Source: an uncultured Clostridia bacterium (lineage in GTDB: Bacteria > Bacillota > Clostridia > Oscillospirales > Ruminococcaceae). Taken from it: a stretch of 64,000 nucleotides of DNA. Position 1 is the first letter of the stretch. Each line of letters opens with the position of its first letter. Made by a program: the position numbers and the translations under genes. Under the pieces are notes generated by a model. That model was not told where the DNA came from, did no database searches, and saw only the letters and a list, made by a program, of their open reading frames with translations. The stretch is from the NCBI GenBank assembly GCA_945910815.1, contig CAMDZD010000003.1:1-64000 (forward strand). Reading direction: 5' to 3'. This document shows positions 29,513 to 39,049 of the stretch, in pieces.

Positions 29513-30910
29513 ATGAATAAAAGAGACCAGTATAAAAGACTTTTTTCTTTCGGAGCGTCAATGATACTTCTTGGATTTCTTACAGCATTTTTTGGGTTTA
29601 TATGGTACAGATATTATAGCGATACTATAATTCTGCCGTATTACAGGCGAGGAAACTGGGTATTGATTGCAATATATACCATACTGATTATGATATTCTT
29701 CAAGGCTTACGGCGGATTTAAAGTCGGGTATCTGAAAAAAACTGATATGTTCTACTCGCAGATGATTTCAATAGTATGCGTGAATGTAATTACTTATTTT
29801 CAGATAAGCCTTATAGGACGAGATTTTATGAGGGGATTCCCGATAGTATATCTTACAGGGGCGGAAATTGTTTTTATTTTCTTCTGGAATTTGTTTGTGG
29901 ATAAAATATATTTTCTTGTATATCCCCCCCGCAGGCTGATTATTCTTTACGGAAGTCGTCAGGCAGCATCGCTCGTCATGAAAATGAGTACACGTGTTGA
30001 CAAGTATATGATATGCGAATCAGTCAATATAGGCGATTTTGAAAATGAGGACGAAGTAAAAAAGCATATTCTTAAATATGAGGGAGTCATTATATGCGAT
30101 ATTCCTGCAAAAAGCAGAAATGATTATATGAAATTCTGTTTTAAGAATGATATAAGAGCGTATATTGTCCCGAAAATTTCAGATATTATATTAAGAGGTG
30201 CTGAAGATATAAGGCTTTTTGATACTCCGCTTATATTGTGCCGTAACGGCGGATTGACTTTTGAACAGCGTTTTATTAAGAGAATGGCTGATATAATAAT
30301 ATCACTCTTGATGATAATACTTTTCAGCCCGATAATGTTTGTAACAGCGTTAGCAGTAAAGCTATGTGATGGAGGAAATATTATATACCGTCAGAAAAGG
30401 CTTACAATAGATGAAAAGGAATTTTATATATACAAATTCAGAAGTATGATTGCTGATGCGGAAAAATCGGGAATACCGCAACTCGCAAAGGATTATGACA
30501 AGCGTATAACTCCGGTAGGAAGAATTATAAGAAGTTGCCGTATAGACGAACTTCCACAGCTTTTCAATATATTAAAAGGTGATATGTCAATAGTAGGGCC
30601 ACGTCCGGAGCGTCCGGAGCTTGCCGAAGAATATGAAAAAACTATTCCGGAATTTAAATACAGACTTAAAGTAAAAGCAGGTCTTACAGGCTATGCACAG
30701 GTTACAGGGACTTACGACACAACTCCATATGACAAGTTAAAAATGGATTTGATGTATATTGAGAATTACTCTTTCAGACTTGATTTACAGCTTATGCTGA
30801 TGACTCTGAAAACGATGTTTTTCCCTAATAAAACCAATGCCGAAACGGAAAAGGAAGTTCTCGGCATTGATGAAAATAATACACAAGACAGGAAAGAAGG
30901 CAGAAAATGA
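29513..30910 (+). CDS. Exopolysaccharide polyprenyl-phosphate sugar transferase (PglC/WbaP family)
   Basis: IIYRQKRLTIDEKEFYIYKFRSM, GRIIRSCRIDELPQLFNILKGDMSIVGPRPERPEL, KAGLTGYAQVTG. Confidence 0.93.
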   Translation: MNKRDQYKRLFSFGASMILLGFLTAFFGFIWYRYYSDTIILPYYRRGNWVLIAIYTILIMIFFKAYGGFKVGYLKKTDMFYSQMISIVCVNVITYFQISLIGRDFMRGFPIVYLTGAEIVFIFFWNLFVDKIYFLVYPPRRLIILYGSRQAASLVMKMSTRVDKYMICESVNIGDFENEDEVKKHILKYEGVIICDIPAKSRNDYMKFCFKNDIRAYIVPKISDIILRGAEDIRLFDTPLILCRNGGLTFEQRFIKRMADIIISLLMIILFSPIMFVTALAVKLCDGGNIIYRQKRLTIDEKEFYIYKFRSMIADAEKSGIPQLAKDYDKRITPVGRIIRSCRIDELPQLFNILKGDMSIVGPRPERPELAEEYEKTIPEFKYRLKVKAGLTGYAQVTGTYDTTPYDKLKMDLMYIENYSFRLDLQLMLMTLKTMFFPNKTNAETEKEVLGIDENNTQDRKEGRK

Positions 30911-31983
30911 AAACAACAGCAGTTATAATGGCAGGAGGCAGGGGAGAAAGATTCTGGCCAAAGAGCCGTAATTCATACCCGAAACAGTTTTTATCGCTTA
31001 CTAAAGACGGCGAAACTATGATTCAGAAAACAGTCAAAAGACTTTTAAGTGTTGTTTCAAAGGAAGATATATATATAGTTACAAATGCTATGTATATTCC
31101 GCTTGTAAGGGAACAGATTCCGGATATACCGACAGAAAACATACTTGCCGAACCGTGTGCAAGAAATACTGCACCATGTATAGCTCTTGCAGGAGCAGTA
31201 ATCAGCAGAAAGTATGATGATGCGATAATGCTTGTTTTACCGTCAGACCATCTGATAAGCTACGAAAGATTATATATAAATACTCTTAAAAAAGCTATAT
31301 CAACCGCACTTGACGGAAAAAATCTTGTAACTATCGGAATAACTCCGACATATCCCGAAACAGGTTACGGATATATAAATTTTGGTTCTGAAACATCATC
31401 AGTAAATAATGACGCATACAAAGTAGAAAGATTCGTTGAAAAGCCGAATCTCGAAACAGCAAAGGAATACCTCGCCTCCGGAAAGTATCTTTGGAACAGT
31501 GGTATGTTTGTATGGAAAGTATCATCTATAATGTATAATCTTGAAAAGTTTATGCCGGATATTTACGAGGGGGCATTGAAAATCAGCAAGGCATACAAAA
31601 CTGCTGATTTTGAAAGCGTTCTTGAAAAGGAATTTACAGCTTTCCGCAGTGAATCGATAGATTTCGGAATTATGGAAAAGGCTGATGATATATATACTAT
31701 TTCGGGAAGTTTCGGCTGGGACGATGTAGGAAACTGGCTTGCGGTCGAAAGAATAAACGAAGTAGACAGCAATAAGAACTATATCGAGGGAAATGTTATT
31801 TCAGTCAATTCCGAAAGGACTACAATATGCGGAGGCAAACGTCTTATAGCATCTGTCGGGGTTGAGGATTTGATTATTGTCGATACTGATGACGCAGTCC
31901 TTGTATGCTCAAAGAATAATACACAGGACGTTAAAAAAGTTATTGCAGAGCTTAAGGAACAGGGCAGAACAGATTTAATATAA
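30907..31983 (+). CDS. manC: Mannose-1-phosphate guanylyltransferase
   Basis: VIMAGGRGERFWPKSRNSYPKQFLSL, EPCARNTAPCIALA, VLPSDHLI, GYGYINFG, FVEKPNLETA. Confidence 0.92.
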   Translation: MKTTAVIMAGGRGERFWPKSRNSYPKQFLSLTKDGETMIQKTVKRLLSVVSKEDIYIVTNAMYIPLVREQIPDIPTENILAEPCARNTAPCIALAGAVISRKYDDAIMLVLPSDHLISYERLYINTLKKAISTALDGKNLVTIGITPTYPETGYGYINFGSETSSVNNDAYKVERFVEKPNLETAKEYLASGKYLWNSGMFVWKVSSIMYNLEKFMPDIYEGALKISKAYKTADFESVLEKEFTAFRSESIDFGIMEKADDIYTISGSFGWDDVGNWLAVERINEVDSNKNYIEGNVISVNSERTTICGGKRLIASVGVEDLIIVDTDDAVLVCSKNNTQDVKKVIAELKEQGRTDLI

Positions 31984-33048
<1,065 letters not shown>

Positions 33049-33120
33049 CTGGAGGAGGCTCTGCCCCCTCCAGACCTCCCCTGCAAGCCTTTTGAAAAAG
33101 GCTTGACCGAAAACTTTTTT
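33049..33120 (+). repeat. Intercistronic two-hairpin repeat element, copy B
   Basis: CTGGAGGAGGCTCTGCCCCCTCCAGACCTCCCCTGCAAGCCTTTTGAAAAAGGCTTGACCGAAAACTTTTTT; about 5 differences by eye from the reverse complement of 22503-22574. Confidence 0.85.
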
Positions 33121-33144
33121 AAATAAAAAGGTGAAAAAACATAA

Positions 33145-34071
33145 ATGATTAGTTTGGGACAATTAAAGGAAATTGAGGATTTAAGGGAAGTATGGCAACA
33201 TGAGGCATTGGATTTTACACCCTGGCTTGCCAAAGATGAAAATATTGTATTGCTGTCCGATGCTGTTGGATTGGAAATTACCATTGATGAAACAGAATCA
33301 GATGTAGGGGACTTTCATGTAGATATTTATGCTACTGAAACAGGAACAGACCGAAAAATTATAATTGAAAATCAGCTTGAAGAAACAAATCACGACCATT
33401 TAGGAAAATTGATAACATATGCGTCCGGAAAAGATGCGGATATTATTATCTGGCTTGTTAAAAAAGCCCGTGAAGAACACCGTTCTGCGATAGAATGGCT
33501 TAATAATCATACTGATGAGAAAATATCTTTCTTTCTTTGTGAAATAAAATTATATAGGATTGGCGAATCAGCTCCGGCAGTAAAATTTGATGTGATTGAA
33601 AAGCCGAATGACTGGGTAAAAAATATAAAGCATAATGAGTGCATTAATGCAACACAGCAGTCACGTCTTGATTACTGGATTGCCTTTAATGAATACGCAT
33701 TTAAAAATTCGCAGTTTTCAAAGAATTTCAAGCGGGGAAAACCATCAACAGACCATTGGATGGATTTTAGTATAGGTTCATCAGATTGTCACCTGACAAT
33801 TGCACAAATTAAGCAAAGAAATGAAGTTAATGTGGCAATCTATATAAACAATAATAAAGAATTATTTCATTCTTTTTTTGAAAAGAAAGCACAGATTGAG
33901 GCTGATTCGGGTTTGATATTTGACTGGAGAGAACTTCCGGAGAAAAAAGCAAGCCGTATCGTTATTGAACATTCCGTTGAACTTGAAAATAAAGACAAGT
34001 GGAATGAACAGTTTGACTGGTTTATAGATACAATGATTAGAATGAAAAAGGCTTTTAAAAAATATTTGTAG
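33145..34071 (+). CDS. DUF4268-like protein with a nuclease-like N-terminal region
   Basis: FHVDIYATETGTDRKIIIENQLEETNHDHLGKLITYASG resembles a PD-(D/E)xK-type core with downstream DUF4268-like sequence. Confidence 0.7.
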   Translation: MISLGQLKEIEDLREVWQHEALDFTPWLAKDENIVLLSDAVGLEITIDETESDVGDFHVDIYATETGTDRKIIIENQLEETNHDHLGKLITYASGKDADIIIWLVKKAREEHRSAIEWLNNHTDEKISFFLCEIKLYRIGESAPAVKFDVIEKPNDWVKNIKHNECINATQQSRLDYWIAFNEYAFKNSQFSKNFKRGKPSTDHWMDFSIGSSDCHLTIAQIKQRNEVNVAIYINNNKELFHSFFEKKAQIEADSGLIFDWRELPEKKASRIVIEHSVELENKDKWNEQFDWFIDTMIRMKKAFKKYL

Positions 34072-34091
34072 GATTAAAAGGACAGATTATA

Positions 34092-35237
34092 ATGAAAATA
34101 GCGTTTGATGCGTTACCGCTTGTAAGCGAGAGAATAACAGGAATAGGGTGGTGCGAAGCGGGACAGACAACCGCAATGGCAAGACTTTATCCGGAAAATG
34201 AATATGTATACAATTTTTTTTCGCAGAAAGGCGACACACAGAAATCCGAACGCATAAAGCAGTTTCTTGATACGGGAATAAAAACGAATACAGCGGATTT
34301 TTCGGGATATTTATACAGACTTGTTTCGAATTTTCTGCCAGTACCTTATTATAAGTTTTTCGGTTCGGATTGCGATATAACGCATTTTTTCAATTATATA
34401 GTACCTCCGGAAGTCAGGGGAAAATCTGTCGTTACTGTTCATGATATGGTATACAAGGCATTTCCCGAAACAGTAAGGGCGAGAACTAAATATATGCTTG
34501 ATACAGGATTGAAGAAATCGATGAAGAGAGCTGATATAATAGTAACGGATTCGGAGTTTTCAAAAACGGAGATTATAAAGTATTTTCCGCAGTATCAGGA
34601 TAAAATAAGAGTAGTGCCTTGCGGAGTGGATTTGAATAAATTTCACCCGTGCAATGATACGGATAAGATTGAACGTGTTAAAAGGGATTTTGAAACGGGT
34701 GAAGAATATTTTCTTTATCTCGGAACTATCGAACCCCGAAAAAATCTTGAAAGACTTATTGAAGCGTATGCGGAATTTGTAAAAAATACGGATAATCCGC
34801 CTAATCTTGTACTTGCAGGCGGAAAGGGCTGGCTTTATGACAGTATCTATGCAAAAGCTGAAAAACTGGGTATAGAAAAGAAAGTGATTTTTACGAAATA
34901 TATACCGTCAGAAGATATAAATGCCCTTATGTGTGGAGCAGTTGCATTTGTTTTCCCGTCAATATATGAGGGATTCGGAATGCCACCGCTGGAAGCTATG
35001 GCATGCGGTGTACCCGTTCTTACATCGGGAGAAGCGTCACTTCCGGAAGTTACAGGTGACAGTGCAGTTATAGTTGACGCATATTCAGTAAACAGCATTG
35101 CGGAAGGTCTTGAAAGAATTTACAGTGACAGAAATCTGCGTGAAAGATTAAGCAGAGAAGGTTCTGAACGTGCGGAAAAATTTACATGGGAAAAATCAGC
35201 CGAAATATTATATAAGGTTTACAGGGAACTGCTATGA
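34092..35237 (+). CDS. Glycosyltransferase family 4
   Basis: [46 protein letters not shown]. Confidence 0.92.
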   Translation: MKIAFDALPLVSERITGIGWCEAGQTTAMARLYPENEYVYNFFSQKGDTQKSERIKQFLDTGIKTNTADFSGYLYRLVSNFLPVPYYKFFGSDCDITHFFNYIVPPEVRGKSVVTVHDMVYKAFPETVRARTKYMLDTGLKKSMKRADIIVTDSEFSKTEIIKYFPQYQDKIRVVPCGVDLNKFHPCNDTDKIERVKRDFETGEEYFLYLGTIEPRKNLERLIEAYAEFVKNTDNPPNLVLAGGKGWLYDSIYAKAEKLGIEKKVIFTKYIPSEDINALMCGAVAFVFPSIYEGFGMPPLEAMACGVPVLTSGEASLPEVTGDSAVIVDAYSVNSIAEGLERIYSDRNLRERLSREGSERAEKFTWEKSAEILYKVYRELL

Positions 35238-36358
35238 ACAGAAAATTAAGAATACTTGAAGTTAATAAAGCATATTATCCCCATGTTGGCGGAATCGAAA
35301 GCCTTGTGAAACAGTATGCGGAGGATTTCAGCAGAAAATCCGATTTGATTGTGCTTGTATGCCGTGACGGCAGAGGGAAAACTATACAGGAAAAAATCAG
35401 CGGAGCAAAAATAATACGTTCGGGAAGCTTCGGAACATATTTTTCATGTCCTCTTTCGCTTTCATTTATAAGGAATTTCCGCAGACTTTCGGAAAAATCA
35501 GATATTATTCACATAAATACTCCTTTTCCGCTTGCTGATTTGGCGGTATTGCTTTCGGGATATAAGGGAAGAATCGTAATAAGCTGGCACAGTGACGTTG
35601 TAAAGCAGAAAAAACTGTTGTTTTTCTATAAGCCCATAATGATGAAGTTTTTAAAGCGTGCCGATTTGATTCTTACCGCAACTCAGGGACATATAGACAG
35701 TTCGCCTTATATATCGAAATTCCGTGAAAAATGCCGTGTAATTCCCTATGGAATAAATATCAGGGAATATCTTAATATACAGCGTAAGCCGATACTTACC
35801 GAAAAGCTTATAGACAAATCAGCAGTAAAAGTATTTTTTACGGGCAGACTTGTATATTACAAGGGAGTAGAAATTCTTTTAAAAGCATTCCGGAATGTTC
35901 ATAACTGTGAACTTTTCATAGCGGGAACGGGTACTCTTGAAACATCGCTGAAAGAATATGCAGGAAGTCATAATATGGATAACGTTCATTTTATGGGATT
36001 TCTTCCCGATAATGATTTGAAATGTGCGTTTGCGGACTGTGATATATTTGTGTTGCCGTCAGTAGCGAACAGTGAAGCATTCGGAATAGTACAGCTTGAA
36101 GCAATGGTATATTCAAAGCCGGTTATAAATACATCACTTCCGACGGGAGTACCGCACGTAAGCGTTGACGGAGTAAGCGGAATAACTGTTGAACCGTCCA
36201 GTCCGATACAGCTTGCAAATGCAATAAATATGCTTGCAGGTGACAAGAATCTGCGTGAGGCATACGGTAAAAATGCATTCAGACGGGTACATGATATTTT
36301 TGATTCCGGAAAAATTCTTGATGAAGTTTTTGAGGCACTGACAGGAGGAAGTAAATGA
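35234..36358 (+). CDS. Glycosyltransferase family 4
   Basis: YYPHVGGIESLVKQYAEDF, FTGRLVYYKGVEILLKAF, LPSVANSEAFGIVQLEAM. Confidence 0.92.
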   Translation: MNRKLRILEVNKAYYPHVGGIESLVKQYAEDFSRKSDLIVLVCRDGRGKTIQEKISGAKIIRSGSFGTYFSCPLSLSFIRNFRRLSEKSDIIHINTPFPLADLAVLLSGYKGRIVISWHSDVVKQKKLLFFYKPIMMKFLKRADLILTATQGHIDSSPYISKFREKCRVIPYGINIREYLNIQRKPILTEKLIDKSAVKVFFTGRLVYYKGVEILLKAFRNVHNCELFIAGTGTLETSLKEYAGSHNMDNVHFMGFLPDNDLKCAFADCDIFVLPSVANSEAFGIVQLEAMVYSKPVINTSLPTGVPHVSVDGVSGITVEPSSPIQLANAINMLAGDKNLREAYGKNAFRRVHDIFDSGKILDEVFEALTGGSK

Positions 36359-37281
36359 AAAGAGTTTTGATAATAGGCGGTGCAGGATTTGTAGGGGGCT
36401 ATCTTGCGGAAATACTTCTTGAAAACGGCTTTGAAGTACATTCCACATGCCTTGCGAATGAAAAAATAAGCAATTCCGAATGTATACCGCATGTACTTGA
36501 TATACTCGAAAAAAATCAGATTTCAGCGGTTCTTGATGAAGTAAAGCCGGAAATAATATATCATCTTTCGGCACAGAGTTCCGTGGCACTTTCGTGGAAA
36601 AATCCACAGCTGACGGTTGACGTAAATATAAAGGGTGCTTTGAATGTTCTTGATTCCCTGAGGGATTCCGGACTTGATTCAAGAATAATTCTGATAGGTT
36701 CGGGAGAGGAATACGGATATATACGAAACTGTCCCGTATCAGAGGAAGAACCTCCACGCCCTGGAAATATATATGCTGTAACTAAGACATGTCAGTCAAT
36801 GATTGGAAGTATATACGCAAAAGCATATAAAATGGATATAGTAATGGTTCGTGCATTCAATCATATAGGAGCAGGACAGTTACCACAGTTTGTGGTATCC
36901 GATTTCTGTAAACAGGTTGCGGAAATTGAAAAAGGTCTGAAAGCTCCGGAAATGTGTGTCGGAAATCTTGATGCAAAACGTGATTTTACTGATGTTCGTG
37001 ACGTGGTAAGAGCTTATATGCTTTTAGGCGAAAAGGGAAAATCAGGAGAACTTTACAATGTCGGAAGCGGTAACGCAATAGCGATTAGGGAAATACTTGA
37101 TATGATTATTTCCCAGTCCACAGCGAATATAAAAATTACTGTTGACCCGAACAGGCTAAGACCGTCTGACATACCGGTTATTGAGGCGGATATTTCCAAA
37201 ATTACAGCAGATACAGGCTGGAAACCTGAAATTCCTCTTGAGGAAACAATTAAAAATACACTTGATTACTGGAGGCGATGA
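36355..37281 (+). CDS. NAD-dependent epimerase/dehydratase, likely GDP-4-keto-6-deoxymannose reductase
   Basis: IGGAGFVGGYLAEILLENG, NIYAVTKTCQSMIGSIYAKAYKMDIVMVRAFNHIGAGQLPQFVVSDFCKQVAEIEKG resembles RMD enzymes; same operon as gmd. Confidence 0.78.
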   Translation: MKRVLIIGGAGFVGGYLAEILLENGFEVHSTCLANEKISNSECIPHVLDILEKNQISAVLDEVKPEIIYHLSAQSSVALSWKNPQLTVDVNIKGALNVLDSLRDSGLDSRIILIGSGEEYGYIRNCPVSEEEPPRPGNIYAVTKTCQSMIGSIYAKAYKMDIVMVRAFNHIGAGQLPQFVVSDFCKQVAEIEKGLKAPEMCVGNLDAKRDFTDVRDVVRAYMLLGEKGKSGELYNVGSGNAIAIREILDMIISQSTANIKITVDPNRLRPSDIPVIEADISKITADTGWKPEIPLEETIKNTLDYWRR

Positions 37282-37628
37282 AAATGGATTCTATCAGGAA
37301 AAAATGCAGTACTTATGATTCTGAAAACAGCGGAGGATTTTTAAAAGCATCTTCCGATTTGAAACAGTTCGGAGAAAAGCAGAATAAATATAATACAATG
37401 CTTGCCGAAAAGCTTGAAGAACTCGAAAACCGTATCAGTACCCTTGAAGCCGAACAGAAACAGAATAAGGAACTTTTCAAGCGTCTTGCGAATGAGCTTG
37501 TATCATTCAAGGCAGATGTCGACCGCTTAAAGCTTACCGCAAAACTTAATACAAACACAATAGACCGACTTGTAAAGGCGATAGATATTTCCGAGGAGGC
37601 ATCATCATCAGAAACAGAGGACAACTGA
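37278..37628 (+). CDS. Small coiled-coil hypothetical protein
   Basis: Charged heptad-rich sequence; overlaps the end of the preceding epimerase gene. Confidence 0.6.
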   Translation: MKMDSIRKKCSTYDSENSGGFLKASSDLKQFGEKQNKYNTMLAEKLEELENRISTLEAEQKQNKELFKRLANELVSFKADVDRLKLTAKLNTNTIDRLVKAIDISEEASSSETEDN

Positions 37629-37647
37629 AAAAGTTGTCCTTTTTTTA
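37618..37647 (+). terminator. Intrinsic terminator of the EPS operon, overlapping the stop codon
   Basis: AGGACAACTGAAAAAGTTGTCCTTTTTTT. Confidence 0.75.
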
Positions 37648-37670
37648 TATGAATTTTTTTGAAATAACTA

Positions 37671-37727
37671 TTGACAAAATAAGGAATGTATGATATGATA
37701 TAAGTGTAATAGTAAGGATAATACACT
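37671..37727 (+). promoter_or_regulatory. Promoter (TTGACA-17-TATGAT) and YtrA-type operator AGTGTA-N13-TACACT
   Basis: -35 37671-37676, -10 37694-37699, operator half-sites 37703-37708 and 37722-37727. Confidence 0.75.
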
Positions 37728-37749
37728 GATTTCTGAAAGGAGGATTACT

Positions 37750-38130
37750 ATGTTTACGATTGACTTAACAAGCAGAACTCCGATATATGAACAGATTTAT
37801 TTTAAAATAATAGAGCTTGTCATAAAGGGTAGCTTAAAGGAAAATGACCAGATACCAAGCGTAAGAAATCTTGCAAAAGATACGGGGGTAAATCCTAATA
37901 CTGTTGCAAAGGCATATCAGGAGCTTGAAAGAAATGGTATAATCTATTCACTTACGGGACGTGGTAGCTTTATAGCTAAAATAGACAACAGTCTCATAAA
38001 AGAATTTATCCTGTCGGATTTTGATTCTTCTGTGCGAAAGGCTATTACAAACGGAGCAGATTCCTATGAACTCAAAGAACGTATTGACAGAATATCTGAT
38101 GATATAAAGGGGGAGAAATATAATGATTGA
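37750..38130 (+). CDS. GntR-family (YtrA subfamily) regulator
   Basis: PIYEQIYFKIIELVIKGSLKENDQIPSVRNLAKDTGVNPNTVAKAYQELERNGII. Confidence 0.93.
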   Translation: MFTIDLTSRTPIYEQIYFKIIELVIKGSLKENDQIPSVRNLAKDTGVNPNTVAKAYQELERNGIIYSLTGRGSFIAKIDNSLIKEFILSDFDSSVRKAITNGADSYELKERIDRISDDIKGEKYND

Positions 38131-39049
38131 ATTTAAAAACGTTACGAAAAAATTTGATGACTTCACGGCACTTGACAACGTAAGCTTTAAAATCGAAAAA
38201 GGAACGGCATACGGACTTCTCGGTTCAAACGGTGCGGGAAAATCCACAATACTCAGACTTCTTTCGGGAATATATATTCAGGACAGCGGAGAAGTCACTA
38301 TTGACGGCAAAAAAGTATATGACAACGTGGATATCAAAAAGCAGGTATTTTTCATCAATGATGAAACAATACAGTTCAGCAGTTTTACGCTGAAAAGCCT
38401 TAAAGATTACTATAAAGGCTTTTATCCGAATTTTTCAGAGGAAGTATTTGAAGATTTACGCAAAAAAATAAATCTGCCTCTTGAAAAGAAAACAGGGGAT
38501 TTCTCAAAGGGTATGAAAAGGCAGGCAATAGTTATAATCGGTCTTGCATGCCGTACGGAATACTTGCTTATGGACGAAGCTTTTGACGGTCTTGACCCTA
38601 CAATGCGAATAATAATAAAGCAAATGCTTATAGATGCAATGCTTGACCGCAAGCTTACTACTATAATATCATCGCATAACCTCAAGGAAATAAATGAAGT
38701 ATGCGATACAGCCTGCCTTATACATCACGGAAAGCTTGTATTTTCAAGGGATTTGGACAGTCTCAAGGGAAATATTCACAAGGTACAGCTTGTATTTCCT
38801 CCCGATTCAAACGGAATGGCAAGAGTATATACAAAGCAACAGCTTGAAGAATCGGGACTTGAAATACTTCACTATGAACAGCGTCAGAGTGTATGTTATG
38901 TAATTGCAAAAGGCGATACTGATACTATAAAGACGGCATTCGCCTCAAAAACGCCGATAGTAATGGATATAATACCGCTTACGCTTGAAGAAATCTTTAT
39001 TTATGAACTGGAGGTGCTTGGCTATGACAGCAGTGAAATCAATAAGTAA
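38123..39049 (+). CDS. ABC transporter ATP-binding protein
   Basis: GLLGSNGAGKSTILRLLSGI, FSKGMKRQAIVIIGLA, LLMDEAFDGLDP. Confidence 0.95.
   Translation: MIEFKNVTKKFDDFTALDNVSFKIEKGTAYGLLGSNGAGKSTILRLLSGIYIQDSGEVTIDGKKVYDNVDIKKQVFFINDETIQFSSFTLKSLKDYYKGFYPNFSEEVFEDLRKKINLPLEKKTGDFSKGMKRQAIVIIGLACRTEYLLMDEAFDGLDPTMRIIIKQMLIDAMLDRKLTTIISSHNLKEINEVCDTACLIHHGKLVFSRDLDSLKGNIHKVQLVFPPDSNGMARVYTKQQLEESGLEILHYEQRQSVCYVIAKGDTDTIKTAFASKTPIVMDIIPLTLEEIFIYELEVLGYDSSEINK

Noticed and set aside
36134-36757. 207-aa and 168-aa minus-strand ORFs (35986-36757)
   Set aside because: Overlap two well-supported glycosyltransferase/epimerase genes on the + strand.
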